From: Bugula neritina | Taxonomy: Eukaryota; Bryozoa; Gymnolaemata; Cheilostomatida; Bugulidae | NCBI GenBank assembly: GCA_964035545.1 | Contig: OZ037765.1 | Location: 29,626,004-29,686,003, forward strand | Reading direction: 5' to 3' | Length of the DNA stretch: 60,000 bases | Part shown: positions 48,471 through 60,000 of the stretch, piece after piece | How positions within the stretch are numbered: position 1 is the stretch's first letter | Layout of the letters: each line of letters opens with the position of its first letter | The notes under the pieces: model-generated | Database searches by the model: none | Told to the model about the DNA's origin: nothing | The model's input: the letters and a program-made list of their open reading frames with translations, nothing else | Position numbers and translations under genes: made by a program

Positions 48471-48602
48471 CCACCATTTTCTCCAGATTTTGATAATAGA
48501 TGCTTTTCTCTGACACCACAATGGCCATGTCGGGATTCAAACCATCAACGTAGCTAGCACTTATACTATGCCAGAGCTATAACCACTAGACCCTGGCTTA
48601 TC
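48471..48602 (-). mobile_element. tRNA-derived SINE-like sequence
   Basis: On the minus strand GGTCTAGTGGTTATAGC (A-box region) is followed by GGTTTGAATCCC (B box, 48531-48542). The body continues to GGTGTCAGAG. The cloverleaf is imperfect. The A-box half resembles the copy at 57 kb. Confidence 0.6.
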
Positions 48603-50082
48603 ATGTGATATGCTAATACTAAAACAAAATAAATATTGATTTTACATTTATATTTTATTATACTCATGACATTTGATCATTGATTGCTGCAGCAGATCCT
48701 TCTTATGCTTTAAATAATTCTATTTTCTGCTCACTAACTAAGTACAGTGGCCTTAATTGTGATAAAATGTAAAAGTGAAAGTTCAAATAATATGAAATTT
48801 TTGCAGGGGAAATATTTTATAGTCGTGCTAATGAAATTCTGTTAGCAGCGTTGGTTTCAAAATAGAATAGCTTTTAAGTCAGATTAGAAAGATGGCAAAC
48901 TCAAATAAGTGCAATTACCTTTCAATATATTTTTAGTTTTCTGCTATTTCATTTTATTTTATAGCTTATCTTATTTTATTAATCTCAAAGTAAACTCATT
49001 AAACACTTGATAATATAATTGTCATCAATATCTGTTCCAGAGTGAACAGAGTGATATAAAAGATTACAAGTAATGTTTCTATACCTATAACATAAAACTC
49101 TGTGGGAATAACATTAAGTTTCTTTCCATGCAATCAGCAAATCTTAAATAAGCTGGTTCAAATTTGATGTTGGTGAGTTTATCATGGTGGTATTAGTTAA
49201 TGTACATTTCCTACTGCATACAGTGTATGGGAAAATTATATTGCATTGAAAATGTGATTCCTTGGTATTTATTTCAAGTGCAATGATCAGCAGGTAACTT
49301 AAGGGTATTAATTGCTTCAGTCTCACAATATCTAAATCTCAAATTGCAGCAAGGGCTTCTTTTTGACTCAAAAATCTAAAGTTTTTCAATAGTTTTAAAA
49401 ATTGTTTTTAAGAATATCATTTGTCTAAATTTATATAGAAGTAATACCTATAGTAAAAATGAAGAAGGGCTACTTTCACTTTTGTAATGCAATATTTGTA
49501 AGAATACAAAAGATGTAATCTAACATAAAGTTTTTGATTTGCATTAAATATATTTTCTAGATTTTGGAAAGTATTAGAAATCTAGAAAAAATACTGCACA
49601 ATATTCATAACAACCATTAAAGAAGTATAGTATAATACAGTACATCAACTATCAAGAATGAAGCATTTATAAGTGACAACTGCTGCAACTTTGCATTTTG
49701 TACCAAGTCATCATTAATTGCCAACTAGTGACGGCATCCTTTTAATGTTTTGCAGAGTAGAAATACATAAACAATTGATCACTAATGTAGCTATTTATTA
49801 TTTGTAAATTAGTCCGTTGCAGCTGTGGTATCATTATCACGAAACAGCTGCAAGGGTTCAGCGTGCCAAATGTTTGTGTAGAGTTGTTTTCTTTTTAGAT
49901 TGTGGCTTAGAATTTAGATGCGTCGAAACCTCAGTGTAGAAATTAATAAGCTCATTTGGGCACTGAAATTTATTTTCAGACAGCTATGTTACAATTGAGT
50001 TATTATGTGTCCTTTGAGTGTAGGACCCTAACAGCACCATCTAATATTTTTGCAGTAATTATAACGTTAGAAATTAAAAATA
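48603..50082. other. Intergenic, no features seen
   Basis: AT-rich sequence with only short random open frames and no convincing splice-linked exons. Confidence 0.45.
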
Positions 50083-50128
50083 TTTCTTTTTAATGAAATG
50101 CAAATATTTGCATTTCATTAAAAAGAAA
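50083..50128. repeat. Perfect 46-bp palindrome with two octamer motifs
   Basis: Arms 50083-50105 and 50106-50128 are exact reverse complements with no spacer. The centre is ATGCAAATATTTGCAT, that is, two POU/octamer sites (ATGCAAAT) back to back. It lies 1.5 kb upstream of OLA1 and could be a recent hairpin-mediated duplication or a paired POU-factor site. Confidence 0.9.
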
Positions 50129-50523
50129 CATCGTATAGCTAAATTGTGGAGTTCCTCATTCAAATTTCTGAGTCAAAGTGGGATAACTCTACTGTTATAA
50201 TAACGATAGAAAGAAATAAAAAGTAGAATGTACCAAATTAAAACTCGAAAACAAGAATTTTGAGATATAAACTCTTTCTCTCTGATGTCCGGTATGTCAC
50301 CATAATTTTATACCTTTTTTTCTTATTTGTTTTAGTTAAAAATATTTCAATTCCATTAAAATACTTTGTTGGCAATTTTAGTTTTTACAATAAAGATAAT
50401 CATCATCATACTGTAAGTCTAAGTGTAATAGTAATGCCAAGATTAATAGGCATAAAAATACTTATACTATAACAATTAGAATTAGATTTACTTTTAGTTA
50501 AACTCAAACTATTACATTTAGTG

Positions 50524-50930
50524 ATTTACTATTACTATTAGTATTAGTATTAGTATAAGTATTGGTATTACTAGACATATGCTTCGTTCATTACTAACAA
50601 ATTCTAACATATACTTTAATAGTTTCCTTCTTAGGACAATAAGAATGAAAGACCTTAGAATCTCTGAAGTCACGCCTTCATAACACTCATCCGTGAAGGT
50701 CTCTTCTTCCCTCTCGAGGGTCTAGAGACTCAACACAGATACAAATTACATTTTGACTTTGATTTAGTTTTGGTATTAGTATAACTATTACTATTACTAT
50801 TAGTATTATAGAAAAAATCAATTATGATATTGATTGTATTTAAAAAACTAAAATTTAGTTTAACTTCATCCAAATTATTAAAATACTAATACTAATAGTT
50901 ATAGTACTACTAATACTATAGTGATAGGTC
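50524..50930. repeat. Degenerate trinucleotide repeats (ATT/ACT/AGT)
   Basis: Three clusters, near 50524-50572, 50768-50808 and 50884-50922, of ACTATT / AGTATT triplets in both orientations, able to pair with each other. No coding potential. Confidence 0.7.
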
Positions 50931-51611
50931 AATCATATTGATACTGATTATTGTCATAAATGAAATATAATTAATATTATTAATAATAGTTATTTGCAGT
51001 TCAAAAGAAGTTAGTCATCGAAATAGTAAAAACTGTAAAATTAATATTGCAAATTTTGTCAAAATAAAAATTGAAATGCTAGGTCTATCTCTATAATATT
51101 AATAACAATATAATAATAATTATATGATAATATTATGTATTACTAATTTTATGGTTATTGTTATATGCTTATTAATATGACTATCTGTATTACTATTAGG
51201 GATTCAAACCAATGAGTAAGTTAAATTTGAGTGGTTAGAATTTCGAATAATACAACTTCCAATATTAATTATTATATGAATTATAAATGTAAAGATATAT
51301 TCTAGTAATAAGTTGTAATTATATTTAAATTCATTTCAAGTATCATTTATTCAGTGTGAGTATCACCTATATGCAGTATAAAGTCAATATGGAAATGGAA
51401 TATAAAAGTAGTTTGTTAGTGTAAAGGTATTGGTTCAGCATGACACATGTGGCGCTAAGGTTGTTTAGACACCAGTAAAATCATTGGAGGCAATTGCCAG
51501 CATAATTTAAAGAAAGTTTTTTTGTCCAGCCGACCTGAATAATATGTTAATTTAAGTACATTTTAGTTATTCTTTTAGTAGTTGGGTGGGTGTTGGAGTT
51601 AGTGCTCAAAC

Positions 51612-54600
51612 ATGCCTGCAAAAAAGAAAGTTCAAGAAGATGAACCGCCCATGTTGATGGGTAGACTCAGCACTAATATCAAGATAGGAATTGTTGGATT
51701 GCCAAATGTTGGGTTAGTGTTGTACCTATATAATTTTACTTTATGTGTTTTCAGTTATGTTCAGTGCAGTTAGTAGCTGATTTTTGCAGTCTCGAATGCC
51801 ACGAGCATCAGTACAGCCCTGTTCTTCCTAAATTTTACATATTTGTTCTTTTGCAACGTGTAGTATAATTTTGTTCGTTGTTATTGGAAAGTTTTTAAAC
51901 AGGTGATTGAATTATAAGACTTTTGTTAAAAGTACTAAAAGTTCAAATTTAAATGATATGATAACTTCTCAAAATGTGTATCAACAAACTCTTGCAGTTA
52001 CTATTATCAAGTTATTCTATCGTGTAGTTATTGTATTATATAGTTATTGTATCTTATAGTTATTATGTTATCTGGTTATCCATATTTCATTTTCCCAAAT
52101 GTTAATGTCTTTTAGAAAATCAACTTTCTTCAATGTCATGACAAAGTCCGCTGCACCAGCTGAAAACTTCCCTTTTTGTACCATCGACCCAAATGAGGCC
52201 CGTGTGGCCGTACCAGACGATAGATGGAAGTTCCTGTGTGACTTTCACAAACCTGCAAGGTAATAACTCTCACTGTTGCTTGTTGTAAAGCTTTGTGTGT
52301 GATTCTTTACACTTGCTTATAACTTGCCTTCAATTTTCAAGCCTGTTTTGAAAGGCATTGCATATACCGTGCTCCCTCCCCATCTCACTAAGCTATCGGT
52401 CCCAAAACCTCAATCCGTGACATAGTAGACTACCAGGCTCAACTCAGGGATTCGTTAAATTTGGCCATTTTGTTTTTATACACACATACATAAGCCACAA
52501 AACAGGGGTCAAGCCCTTTTCATGATCTATGGAATTTTATGAGAACTGGAACCATGGGATATGGATAGAGCACTGTAACGTCATTTAATTATTTTTCTTT
52601 TATTTAGATAAGAATGTTTAAATATACCCTTACTGGTTAATAACTTCATTAAAAATAAGTTGGTATTCAAAATGTAAGTTAACTATATCTATATTTATAA
52701 ATGAAGTAGTAAATAAAAATCATTTCTTATTTGTTTATGTTTAATGTAATTATGTTTATTTATAGCAAGGTGCCAGCCTACCTCAATGTACTGGATATTG
52801 CTGGACTGGTCAAAGGAGCTTCTGAAGGTCAAGGCCTCGGAAATGCTTTCCTTTCTCATATTAAGCAGTGTGATGCCATCTTTCATATGTCACGTTAGTA
52901 TCACACACATTTATGTTTATATGTTCATGTATAGTTTAGTATGACATATGTCCAGTAGGTACTGACTGTGTGGATACTATATTTCTTGTACAATGGTAGT
53001 ATCAAAAAGCTGTTTTTACACACAAATCACGTTAGCTTTTATTTTACTATTTTCTATTTTGTAATGTTTGAGTCTGCTATACTAAAATAACCATCTTTTA
53101 AATGAAATCTGCCTTCAAGTCTTCAAATTTGAAATGTGGTTATTGTCAATATTTTGGTCATTGTCAATATTTTGGTCATGAGACATTAGCAAGACTGTTT
53201 GATTTTCTGTTAGCTGTTTAGCGAATGTAACGTGTGAATTGAATGGTGACCTAGTGTGTTGTGGAAATATATGGTGTCAGAGGAATAATCTGTATAAGTT
53301 ACAATCTCTACATGTACATGCAGGTGCTTTTGAGGACGATGACGTGACTCACGTAGAGGGTGACGTGGACCCCGTCAGAGACCTGGATGTTATATTTCAC
53401 GAGTTGAGAGCCAAAGACCTTGAGCAGCTCAACAAACGCCTGGATGTTGTTTCCAAGCAGAAGGACAGAGACAAGTATATGAAAGCCGAATACGTAAGTT
53501 AACTGTTCAGTCAATAACTGTTGGAAGTGCATTATTGTTACGTGTATTCGAAAGAGAACATATTGACTAAAACCCAATATTACATATTCTAAGAGTATAT
53601 ATTTAGTATATTTTAATATTAATATAAAAGAATTGAAGATAATTTTTAAATATTTTGTGAATAAGTTTTGAAGTATTAAAGCCATTTCATTAGTTCCCTG
53701 TAAAATCGTCTGTTATTTTAAATTGTTTTCATAATTGTTTTTCTCTTTGAGTTGCTGTTTCCAGTCAGCCTGTTGCAGCCCCTTACTTTTTCCTGCAGGA
53801 GTGTCTGATGAAGGTGAAGGACTTACTGGACACTCAGTCTAAGCCGGTCAGGTTCGGCAGGTGGGACAACAAGGAGATAGAAATACTGAATGAGCATCTA
53901 TTTATTACATCCAAACCGATCATCTACCTGATTAATCTGTCTGAGAAAGATTACATCAGAAAGAAGAATAAGTGGTCAGTTTATCTAAAATATGTAATGT
54001 TTGAATATAGCGTACATGTTATACTCTACTATGCTAGTAAAGTATATAGCAGGATTTAACTAAAACCCATTTTGATGAATTGTATTTCTCACTATAAGCA
54101 CTATGAAATTTTAAATCTAAAAAATATTGACACTGTAAGCTTAGGAAATATAAGGAAACATTTACAAAATTGTCTTCTCTTTTATAAAATGTAACAGCTA
54201 AGACTAATTTGAAAAACTAGGGGAGAGAATTGAATATATGTTGGCTTTTTATGTTTTACTCATTTAGTGTATAAATAGTTATTATGTTAGCATTATTTTA
54301 TGTCGGTATCAGTAGTGTTTTTTTATATGTCAATATGAAGATGTATAATATATTTATGGAAATGCCATCACATGAGTCATGCAATGCTCATTACTATTGT
54401 GTGGAGTTGTCTCACTCATGCACTGCAATCACAAAGTAATCTATACTAGAACATTCTGCAGGTTGCTCAAGATTAAGCAGTGGGTTGATGAGAATGATCC
54501 GCGTGGAGTTATCATACCGTGGAGTGCGGCCTTGGAAACACAGCTAATAGATTTGAGCGAGGCAGAAAATGCCGACTTTCTAAAAGAGAAGGGGACTACC

Positions 54601-56634
54601 AGGTGAACCAATCATCTACTCGTCAGATTGTGCTGAACTATGCACTACTAATAGCTAAATCTCTAAATCACAACAGTGAAAGCAATTAATCAAATATGCA
54701 AATGCAATAACCTAAACTTGTCCCTTTAAATTTTTTTGAGCAAACTTCAAATATTTCTTCAACTGTTCAACAATGGTGGGTTGATTGCATACGGCTGACA
54801 GGTTTGAGTATTGGCTCAGTAAAATATATGAGTTAGATACTGAAGAATTGATATATAGACAACTGTGTCCGGCTCCCCTTGTGTTACTAATTTCTCAATT
54901 AGCTGCTATAAGAAAAACAGTAGCCCAACTTTTTTAATTTCCATTTATTTGTTTTGGTGTGAGTTTCAATCTTTTTCAATCTGTGACTTGATTGGAAAAA
55001 AAAACATTATTTGAGACACAGAGTTTGTGGAATCTTACTAATGCTGCATCTGACCCCATGTTCCTGGCACCCAAGTGTTTACCAAGTAGAGTCAGTTTCC
55101 AATGTTTAGTGAAGGTAGCGTCTATTGATTTGGTTTTATACACGCAAGTCTAACATGGTTTTAGTGCATTGGACAAGATCATTACAAATGGGTTTAAAGC
55201 CTTACACCTGGAGTACTTCTTTACTGCTGGTGCTGATGAGGTTAAAGCGTGGACACTTAAGGTGCGTATGCTGTATGTTGTGCAAGTGTGTTAGCAGGGG
55301 ACTGGTGCCTGACCTATATGCAATATGGTTTGAACACGTATGAATTTAATAGACATGTCAACATAAGCATTTGGTTACATTTACCTCTTGCGTATTAGCA
55401 GTGGTCAAAGTAGAGGTAGAAATGTCAGTGTGACATTACCCCCCACCCCACCCCAACCAGTTTTGATTTCTGGGCAATGTGTTTTCGAAAAAACCAAGTG
55501 GTTACACAACGGTGTTTGGTGAATGTGTTTTGCTTTTATATTCTGAAAAACCACGTTTTGTTTAGCTGGGGATAAGTGTCATCATGTTATTAATCATAAT
55601 AATCTATTAGCCATAAATTAGGGGTTTAATTAAGGACTTTGACCTGTTATGTATGCCGGGATTTGTTTACTGCGAGTGTGTTGAATAGGTGTTTTGTGAG
55701 CACACACGAATTATTTTATAATAAATAAACATGGAATTTGTTGCAAGCATTGCACTCAATTGACAGTAAAATAATTTAGTTTTTTGGTGACTTTGTTTTC
55801 AACTCAGTCGTGTTCAATTTTTCCCTCTTGCAGCTCACATGTGCGTATTGCTAGGTTTTTGCTGTCATCTCCATCAAGCAGTACACTTATGTGAACTATT
55901 CTACTAAATGTTGAAATTATATAGCAATATTCTAGTAATTTTCTCGTCATGGCAGCATTGTGTGTCTCAGACTCAAATCCAGATACCTAGTGAGGAAGAA
56001 AACTAAAACCATTTATTGCTCTTACTCTACAAGAGTTTTTAAGCGGAAAATTGTTTCAATATTTTGCGATTTGAATCATGGTAGAAAGGAACAAAAGCAC
56101 CACAGGCAGCTGGAAGGATACACACAGATTTCGAGAAGGGTTTCATAATGGCTGAAGTGATGAAGTTTGATGATTTCAAAGAACATGGCTCTGAAAATGC
56201 TACCAAGGTAAGCAATATTTCACTGTATTTCAATCACTCAATGGTGTGTTGTGAAATTATTTAGTTTTATAAGTAAGTTAATATTATTAAGCAGCTGCTA
56301 TGAATGAAGGCAAACTTTATTGCTGTGCATTCAATACCTGCTTAATAGTACCCAGTGAAGTTTTACAATAATGTTAATGCTTTTGAAAAAAATAGATTTA
56401 CTAAAAATTGTTAATGGCCAGATTAAATAATGCATAAGAACTGTTATTTATAAAATTTTAACATGTGCTCTAATGCTTAGCAAGTTTCTTAAAATATAAT
56501 GAAAGTAGTTATTAATTGGACAAACTTGTGTGTTTTAGGCAGCTGGCAAGTATTTGCAAAAAGGTCGGGAGTACGTTGTTCAAGACGGGGACATTATATT
56601 TTTCAAATTCAATACAGCTGGACTCAAGAAGTAA
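51612..56634 (+). CDS. OLA1: Obg-like ATPase 1 (YchF/OLA1 family P-loop ATPase)
   Basis: Nine exons: 51612-51712, 52116-52259, 52766-52893, 53324-53493, 53799-53974, 54462-54602, 55165-55261, 56085-56207, 56539-56634; 391 residues against 396 in human. OLA1 is a cytosolic Obg-family NTPase that prefers ATP over GTP and is linked to translation and stress responses. Visible motifs: P-loop GLPNVGKST (29-37), switch I region [22 protein letters not shown] (from 92) with [12 protein letters not shown], and NLSE (227-230) in place of the NKxD of GTPases, which explains ATP use. A coiled-coil insertion follows. The C-terminal TGS domain (about 301-384) contains [24 protein letters not shown] and ending GDIIFFKFN. 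Exon 8 has a weak acceptor (CATGGTAG), but the reading continues exactly as in the family. Single copy, no unusual features. Confidence 0.97.
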
Positions 56635-56680
56635 AAAAGCAGTTGTGTGCTCATCATGTGTTTTTATACTTATAGCCAAG

Positions 56681-56686
56681 AATAAA
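56681..56686 (+). terminator. Polyadenylation signal of OLA1 (proximal)
   Basis: AATAAA 47 bases after the stop codon. A second AATAAA lies at 56811-56816, so two 3' ends are possible. Confidence 0.55.
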
Positions 56687-56847
56687 GGGCTTTACATTTC
56701 AAAGTTGCTCATGTTCCACCTCAGCCCTGCAATGTTTTTTATGCTGGTGGAGCTTGCGTTTGTTTTAAGTTCTCACCTTGGTTTTAAATGGACTACTGTG
56801 ATACAGGAATAATAAAGAGCAGGTGCTTTTCTTGACGAGGTAAGTGC

Positions 56848-56992
56848 AGTAATGGAGAAATTGAGAATAGCCTGCGCTCTAGATTGAAAATGTAACATAA
56901 GTTATGTTCTCACAAGAATTTCGGCCCGCGCCCAAACCAAAATTTAATGATAAAATTAAAGAACTTAGTCTATCTCAATTTCTCCACTACTG
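56848..56992. mobile_element. Small inverted-repeat element (MITE-like)
   Basis: Ends 56848-56870 (CAGTAATGGAGAAATTGAGA...) and 56970-56992 are near-perfect inverted repeats of about 23 bases around a 99-base core that contains a GC-rich patch (TTTCGGCCCGCGCCC). No coding capacity. The target duplication is not clear. Confidence 0.6.
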
Positions 56993-57002
56993 CTCCTAAG
57001 TG

Positions 57003-57095
57003 TTCTTGACATCAATCTCAGGATTTCAACCAGCAACACTCATAACCTTGTACACGCTAGGTCAGCACTCTAACCACTAGACCAAAGCTGCTCCC
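57003..57095 (-). mobile_element. tRNA-derived SINE-like sequence
   Basis: On the minus strand GGTCTAGTGGTTAGAGTGCT (A-box region) and GGTTGAAATCC (B box, 57021-57031) have tRNA-like spacing. It lies directly beside the inverted-repeat element at 56848-56992. Confidence 0.6.
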
Positions 57096-57420
57096 ATCTT
57101 TTCTGTATGGCAATTATTGCTATTAAATATTTTTTCTATAATTATTTCAATATGGTGGCCGGCAGAGTTCATCCATTCACTCTACCATTTATAAAAGCAG
57201 TCAGTAGGTTGCTTGTTTCAGGAGTGTCCTTTGAGAATCTTTGAAGCATAAATTTTTAGTCCAGGGTTTATGCAATTGTCTTCCAAGGCTAGCAACTTGA
57301 TAATCAACACTGCGAGCCTAACTTACATTCCTGCCAAAGATGTGGGCTAAATACTTTGAATAGATATGGCAGTTACTTTTGAGTAAATATTTTTTCTCAA
57401 CAAATGGAAGTTGGGCTTAG

Positions 57421-57560
57421 CCAGCGGCTGTGTTTGGCAACTGGCAGATGATGAATGACCTGCAGTCATGCATAAGGTACTTCATGATTCACGGTTCTTG
57501 TTCGTTCCCCAAAAACTGGATTGAAGACAAACTGACACAATATTACAACTATGGCGTGGT
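57421..57560 (+). CDS. Possible orphan exon of unknown gene
   Basis: An open stretch between an acceptor (GGGCTTAG) and a strong donor (GT|GTAAGT) reads 46 codons, including AVFGNWQMMNDLQ, RYFMIHGSCSFP and KNWIEDKLTQYYNYGVV. It is richer in G and C than the surrounding DNA and has coding-like composition. I do not recognise the family and found no partner exons within the window. It could be an alternative last exon, a relic, or chance. Confidence 0.3.
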
Positions 57561-58753
57561 GTAAGTGTATCGAATTATTGACTTTATTCTACAGTTTAAC
57601 AACAACCGCCAGTCTTATTAACAAAAGACAGTCATAAAAATATTAAAAAGTTTTGGAAGATGTCAACAGATGATAATGAGCAACAAAAGATAATAAAAAA
57701 TATAATACCTGACCTTGGTATAGCGTAATATAATGTGTGTATATTATAGAAATTACATGCTGATGTGTATTTAAACTATTTCTATAGCCTGGGTTATCCC
57801 TTTTGTCAAAAAAAACTAAACTTAATTGAAAAACAACAATTTGTAAAGTTACCTAATTTTAACATAATTGTATTGAAGCGCCAATATGGTTATTATGAAA
57901 ATATAAGAATAGTAACAATAATGTATTAAATGTAAAAATGCAATATATATTAAAATATTAATTTTGATTGATGAGGGAGAAACCTTTCTTGATCAGGATT
58001 CTGGCAAGAAGCATATTTATATTCATATCACACTAACCCTCCAGACTGATTCACCCCAACCTTGTTGTCAATACTGCAATTAGAGTATATTATAACAGTA
58101 AATTTCATATTGTGGATATAAAATACACACATATGTATATACAAACATTAGTGCCTATAGTATTGTTCTGCTAAAAAACCCAATAGGGATATAATTGTAG
58201 ATGTTAAGTCAACTTTCTCTTGCAATGAGTACTCAATCATGTTGCACATCTTACTTCTTGTATTTCTATTTAAAACGGAAGCCATTTGTGTGAGTTGCAA
58301 ATTTTACAGGAGACCAGTATAGTGCAAGGTTTTCATAATTATGTAGATATGCAACTGAGCTCTATGTTTTGCAGATACTGTGGTCTCATTTCCAGTTAAA
58401 CAAAATATTAGGAAATTGAACAACAACAAATAAATCTATCAATCACTTCAGATTATTATTCCTATCTAGGTTTTATTAATACTCTTTTGACGACATGTTC
58501 CATTTGGACTCCTTATGAAGCACCTATTATCATTGTAGAAAAAACTAAAAGTGAAGTTCCGTAACATGGCAACTTCAAATAATTGCATACTTTGATATTT
58601 AAGGGACAATGTTTAGTAAAATCCATGAAAACAACTGAAATATCCCATGATTTATTGGCACTTCACAATAATTGCTATCTATAATTGTGTATATTTTAAC
58701 TTAAACTATAAGTTGACAGCAGAAAAAGGTAGAGTGATTAGAGATATAATTAC
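57561..58753. other. Intergenic or intronic, AT-rich
   Basis: No convincing exons on either strand. It may include downstream introns or exons of the minus-strand CAP-Gly gene that I could not recognise. Confidence 0.4.
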
Positions 58754-59817
58754 TTGAGTTGTGGAGGTATTGTTTGTATGATTGTCAACTTGTCGCTTTG
58801 ATTGCCTGCATTCTGGAGGAAGCACAGCTTCAACAGAGCCGGTTGAATCGGGCAAGGAAATTCTCTTCTGGCTGTACGTATGTTTGATGCCAACGGCTGC
58901 CTTTCGTAGCTTGCTGACTAGACCCCCTGCACCTGCACTCCTACTGCTAGAGGACGAAGGGGGAGAGTCGACGACGGCATTCCGTGACTTACTTGGTTTT
59001 TTACTTTTATGAATTACGGAAGCTTGCTGTAGAAGTAACCAGAAAACAAACTCTTTAATTGACAAAAGGAAGTGAATACAGAAACTAATTTATTCATATT
59101 TAAATGGCTTAACCACAAGACTTCAGCTGATATATTTAAATTTTATAATTAGTTCCGCGTGCAAGAGTCCATTGATGGTTTCCACCTGCACACAGTGTCA
59201 TTTCAAGTGGCAGTTGTGTATACATAGACAGTAGCTATTGTGCACAGTGATGCATGACATGCACAAGATAATGAGGCAGTACAAGTATGATAATGTGAGC
59301 TACATGATTACATGAATGCCTTATAATATATACATGGTTGATATAAATAGCCATTTATGTACACAGAACATAGACAAATTTATATAACGTAAATTTGTTT
59401 CTTATGTAAATATACATTGTACCATGCATATATATTCCACAACTACACAACCAACACATCATCTTCACCCTGTTTTTATGTCGTAATTAATTAGTCCTCC
59501 AAAATTCGATGAATCAAATGCGACAAAAGTTGACCAGCACACGAAGTTCCTGTAGCAGATTTGTGGCCATCTTGTGCATAGCTGTGCCATCATCAAGATT
59601 ATTACACGTGTGACACTCACACACTAAGAATTACAGAATGATGTGAGAAATGATTTCATTCTATCTCAATGTTGAAAATAAAATCGAACAAGTAGCAACA
59701 GTTTTACCTTTTTACTTAAAACGTTAACAATATCTTGCGGTTGAATGAATATGCCTCGGCCATTGGGACAGCTAAAATACCGCTTGCCATTCCACGTTCC
59801 ATCCAGGCCACCAGAAA
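58754..59817 (-). CDS. CAP-Gly domain protein, partial (two exons; rest off the right edge)
   Basis: Transcript order: exon 59708-59817, then exon 58754-59026, joined in phase 0. The first encodes the second half of a CAP-Gly domain (LDGTWNGKRYFSCPNGRGIF), the microtubule- and EB/tubulin-tail-binding module of CLIP, dynactin p150, CYLD and KIF13B-type proteins. Compared with the usual NDGS.KG.RYF pattern it has DGTWNGKRYF. The second exon (91 residues) is Ser- and Lys-rich (SPPSSSSSRSAGAGG, KLRKAAVGIKHTYSQKR), likely disordered and a phosphorylated linker. The domain's first half should lie beyond 60000. The splice sites are good on both exons. The exact family member cannot be named from this part. 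Confidence 0.78.
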
Positions 59818-60000
59818 CTGTAGAGCCAAACAGAATGTGAAGCTATATATGAACAGCAAATCTTGTACGAGAACTTTTTTATGGCAAGTTGGCATTTGAA
59901 AAATTCTGGTAGGATAAAAGGTACTTCACTAATCACTTCAAATCAAACATTCTCAAAGAGTATTCTAGGTAGGGTATGACTAATTACTAAACTATGCACG

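Overview
The window is AT-rich, intron-rich nuclear DNA from an invertebrate animal. All genes have GT-AG introns, AATAAA polyadenylation signals and long microsatellites. The host is probably marine. Spongin-short-chain-collagen (SSCC) relatives, the most abundant genes here, are known from sponges, cnidarians, molluscs, annelids and other invertebrates. The well-conserved KLF6/7 N-terminus hints at a bilaterian such as a lophotrochozoan, but a sponge is not excluded; the species cannot be fixed from sequence alone.

Region 1 (1 to about 29.8 kb) is an array of duplicated genes for a type II membrane mini-collagen: short N-terminal tail, one membrane helix, coiled coils, exactly five Gly-X-Y triplets, then a cysteine-rich SSCC/collagen-IV-NC1-like domain. 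Three copies are intact with the same seven-exon structure and 392 codons (2242-5501 +, 9127-13726 -, 16497-20596 -). A fourth (23452-27907 -) is broken in exon 6. Between them lie decayed copies: 11-1662 -, 6567-8046 +, 15240-15833 + and 21395-22318 +, plus an orphan 3' flank at 29560-29835. From copy 2 onward the repeat unit is about 7 kb: a minus-strand gene followed by an inverted plus-strand remnant. The array has been invaded by two TIR elements and shows repeated microsatellite growth in one intron.

Region 2 (30.4-36.1 kb, +) is a seven-exon gene for a 955-residue protein with N-terminal ankyrin repeats and a C-terminal caspase-like domain (SHG histidine, FCRG cysteine). Its second intron carries a complete type I hammerhead ribozyme in the sense orientation (32778-32835), directly before a (TA)n tract. 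This is the most striking non-coding find.

Region 3 (38.1-46.3 kb, -) is a three-exon KLF6/7-type zinc-finger transcription factor of 342 residues. Region 4 (46.3-51.6 kb) is intergenic, with tRNA-derived SINE-like pieces, a (TA)n tract and a perfect 46-bp palindrome of two octamer motifs. Region 5 (51.6-56.8 kb, +) is OLA1, the Obg-like ATPase, in nine exons (391 residues). Region 6 (56.8-60 kb) holds a small inverted-repeat element, a SINE-like piece, one possible orphan exon, and two exons of a minus-strand CAP-Gly gene running off the right end.

Apart from the collagen array, the genes look like unrelated neighbours with no shared pathway. Exon limits were read by eye from splice sites, reading phase and comparison among copies; no searches were run.
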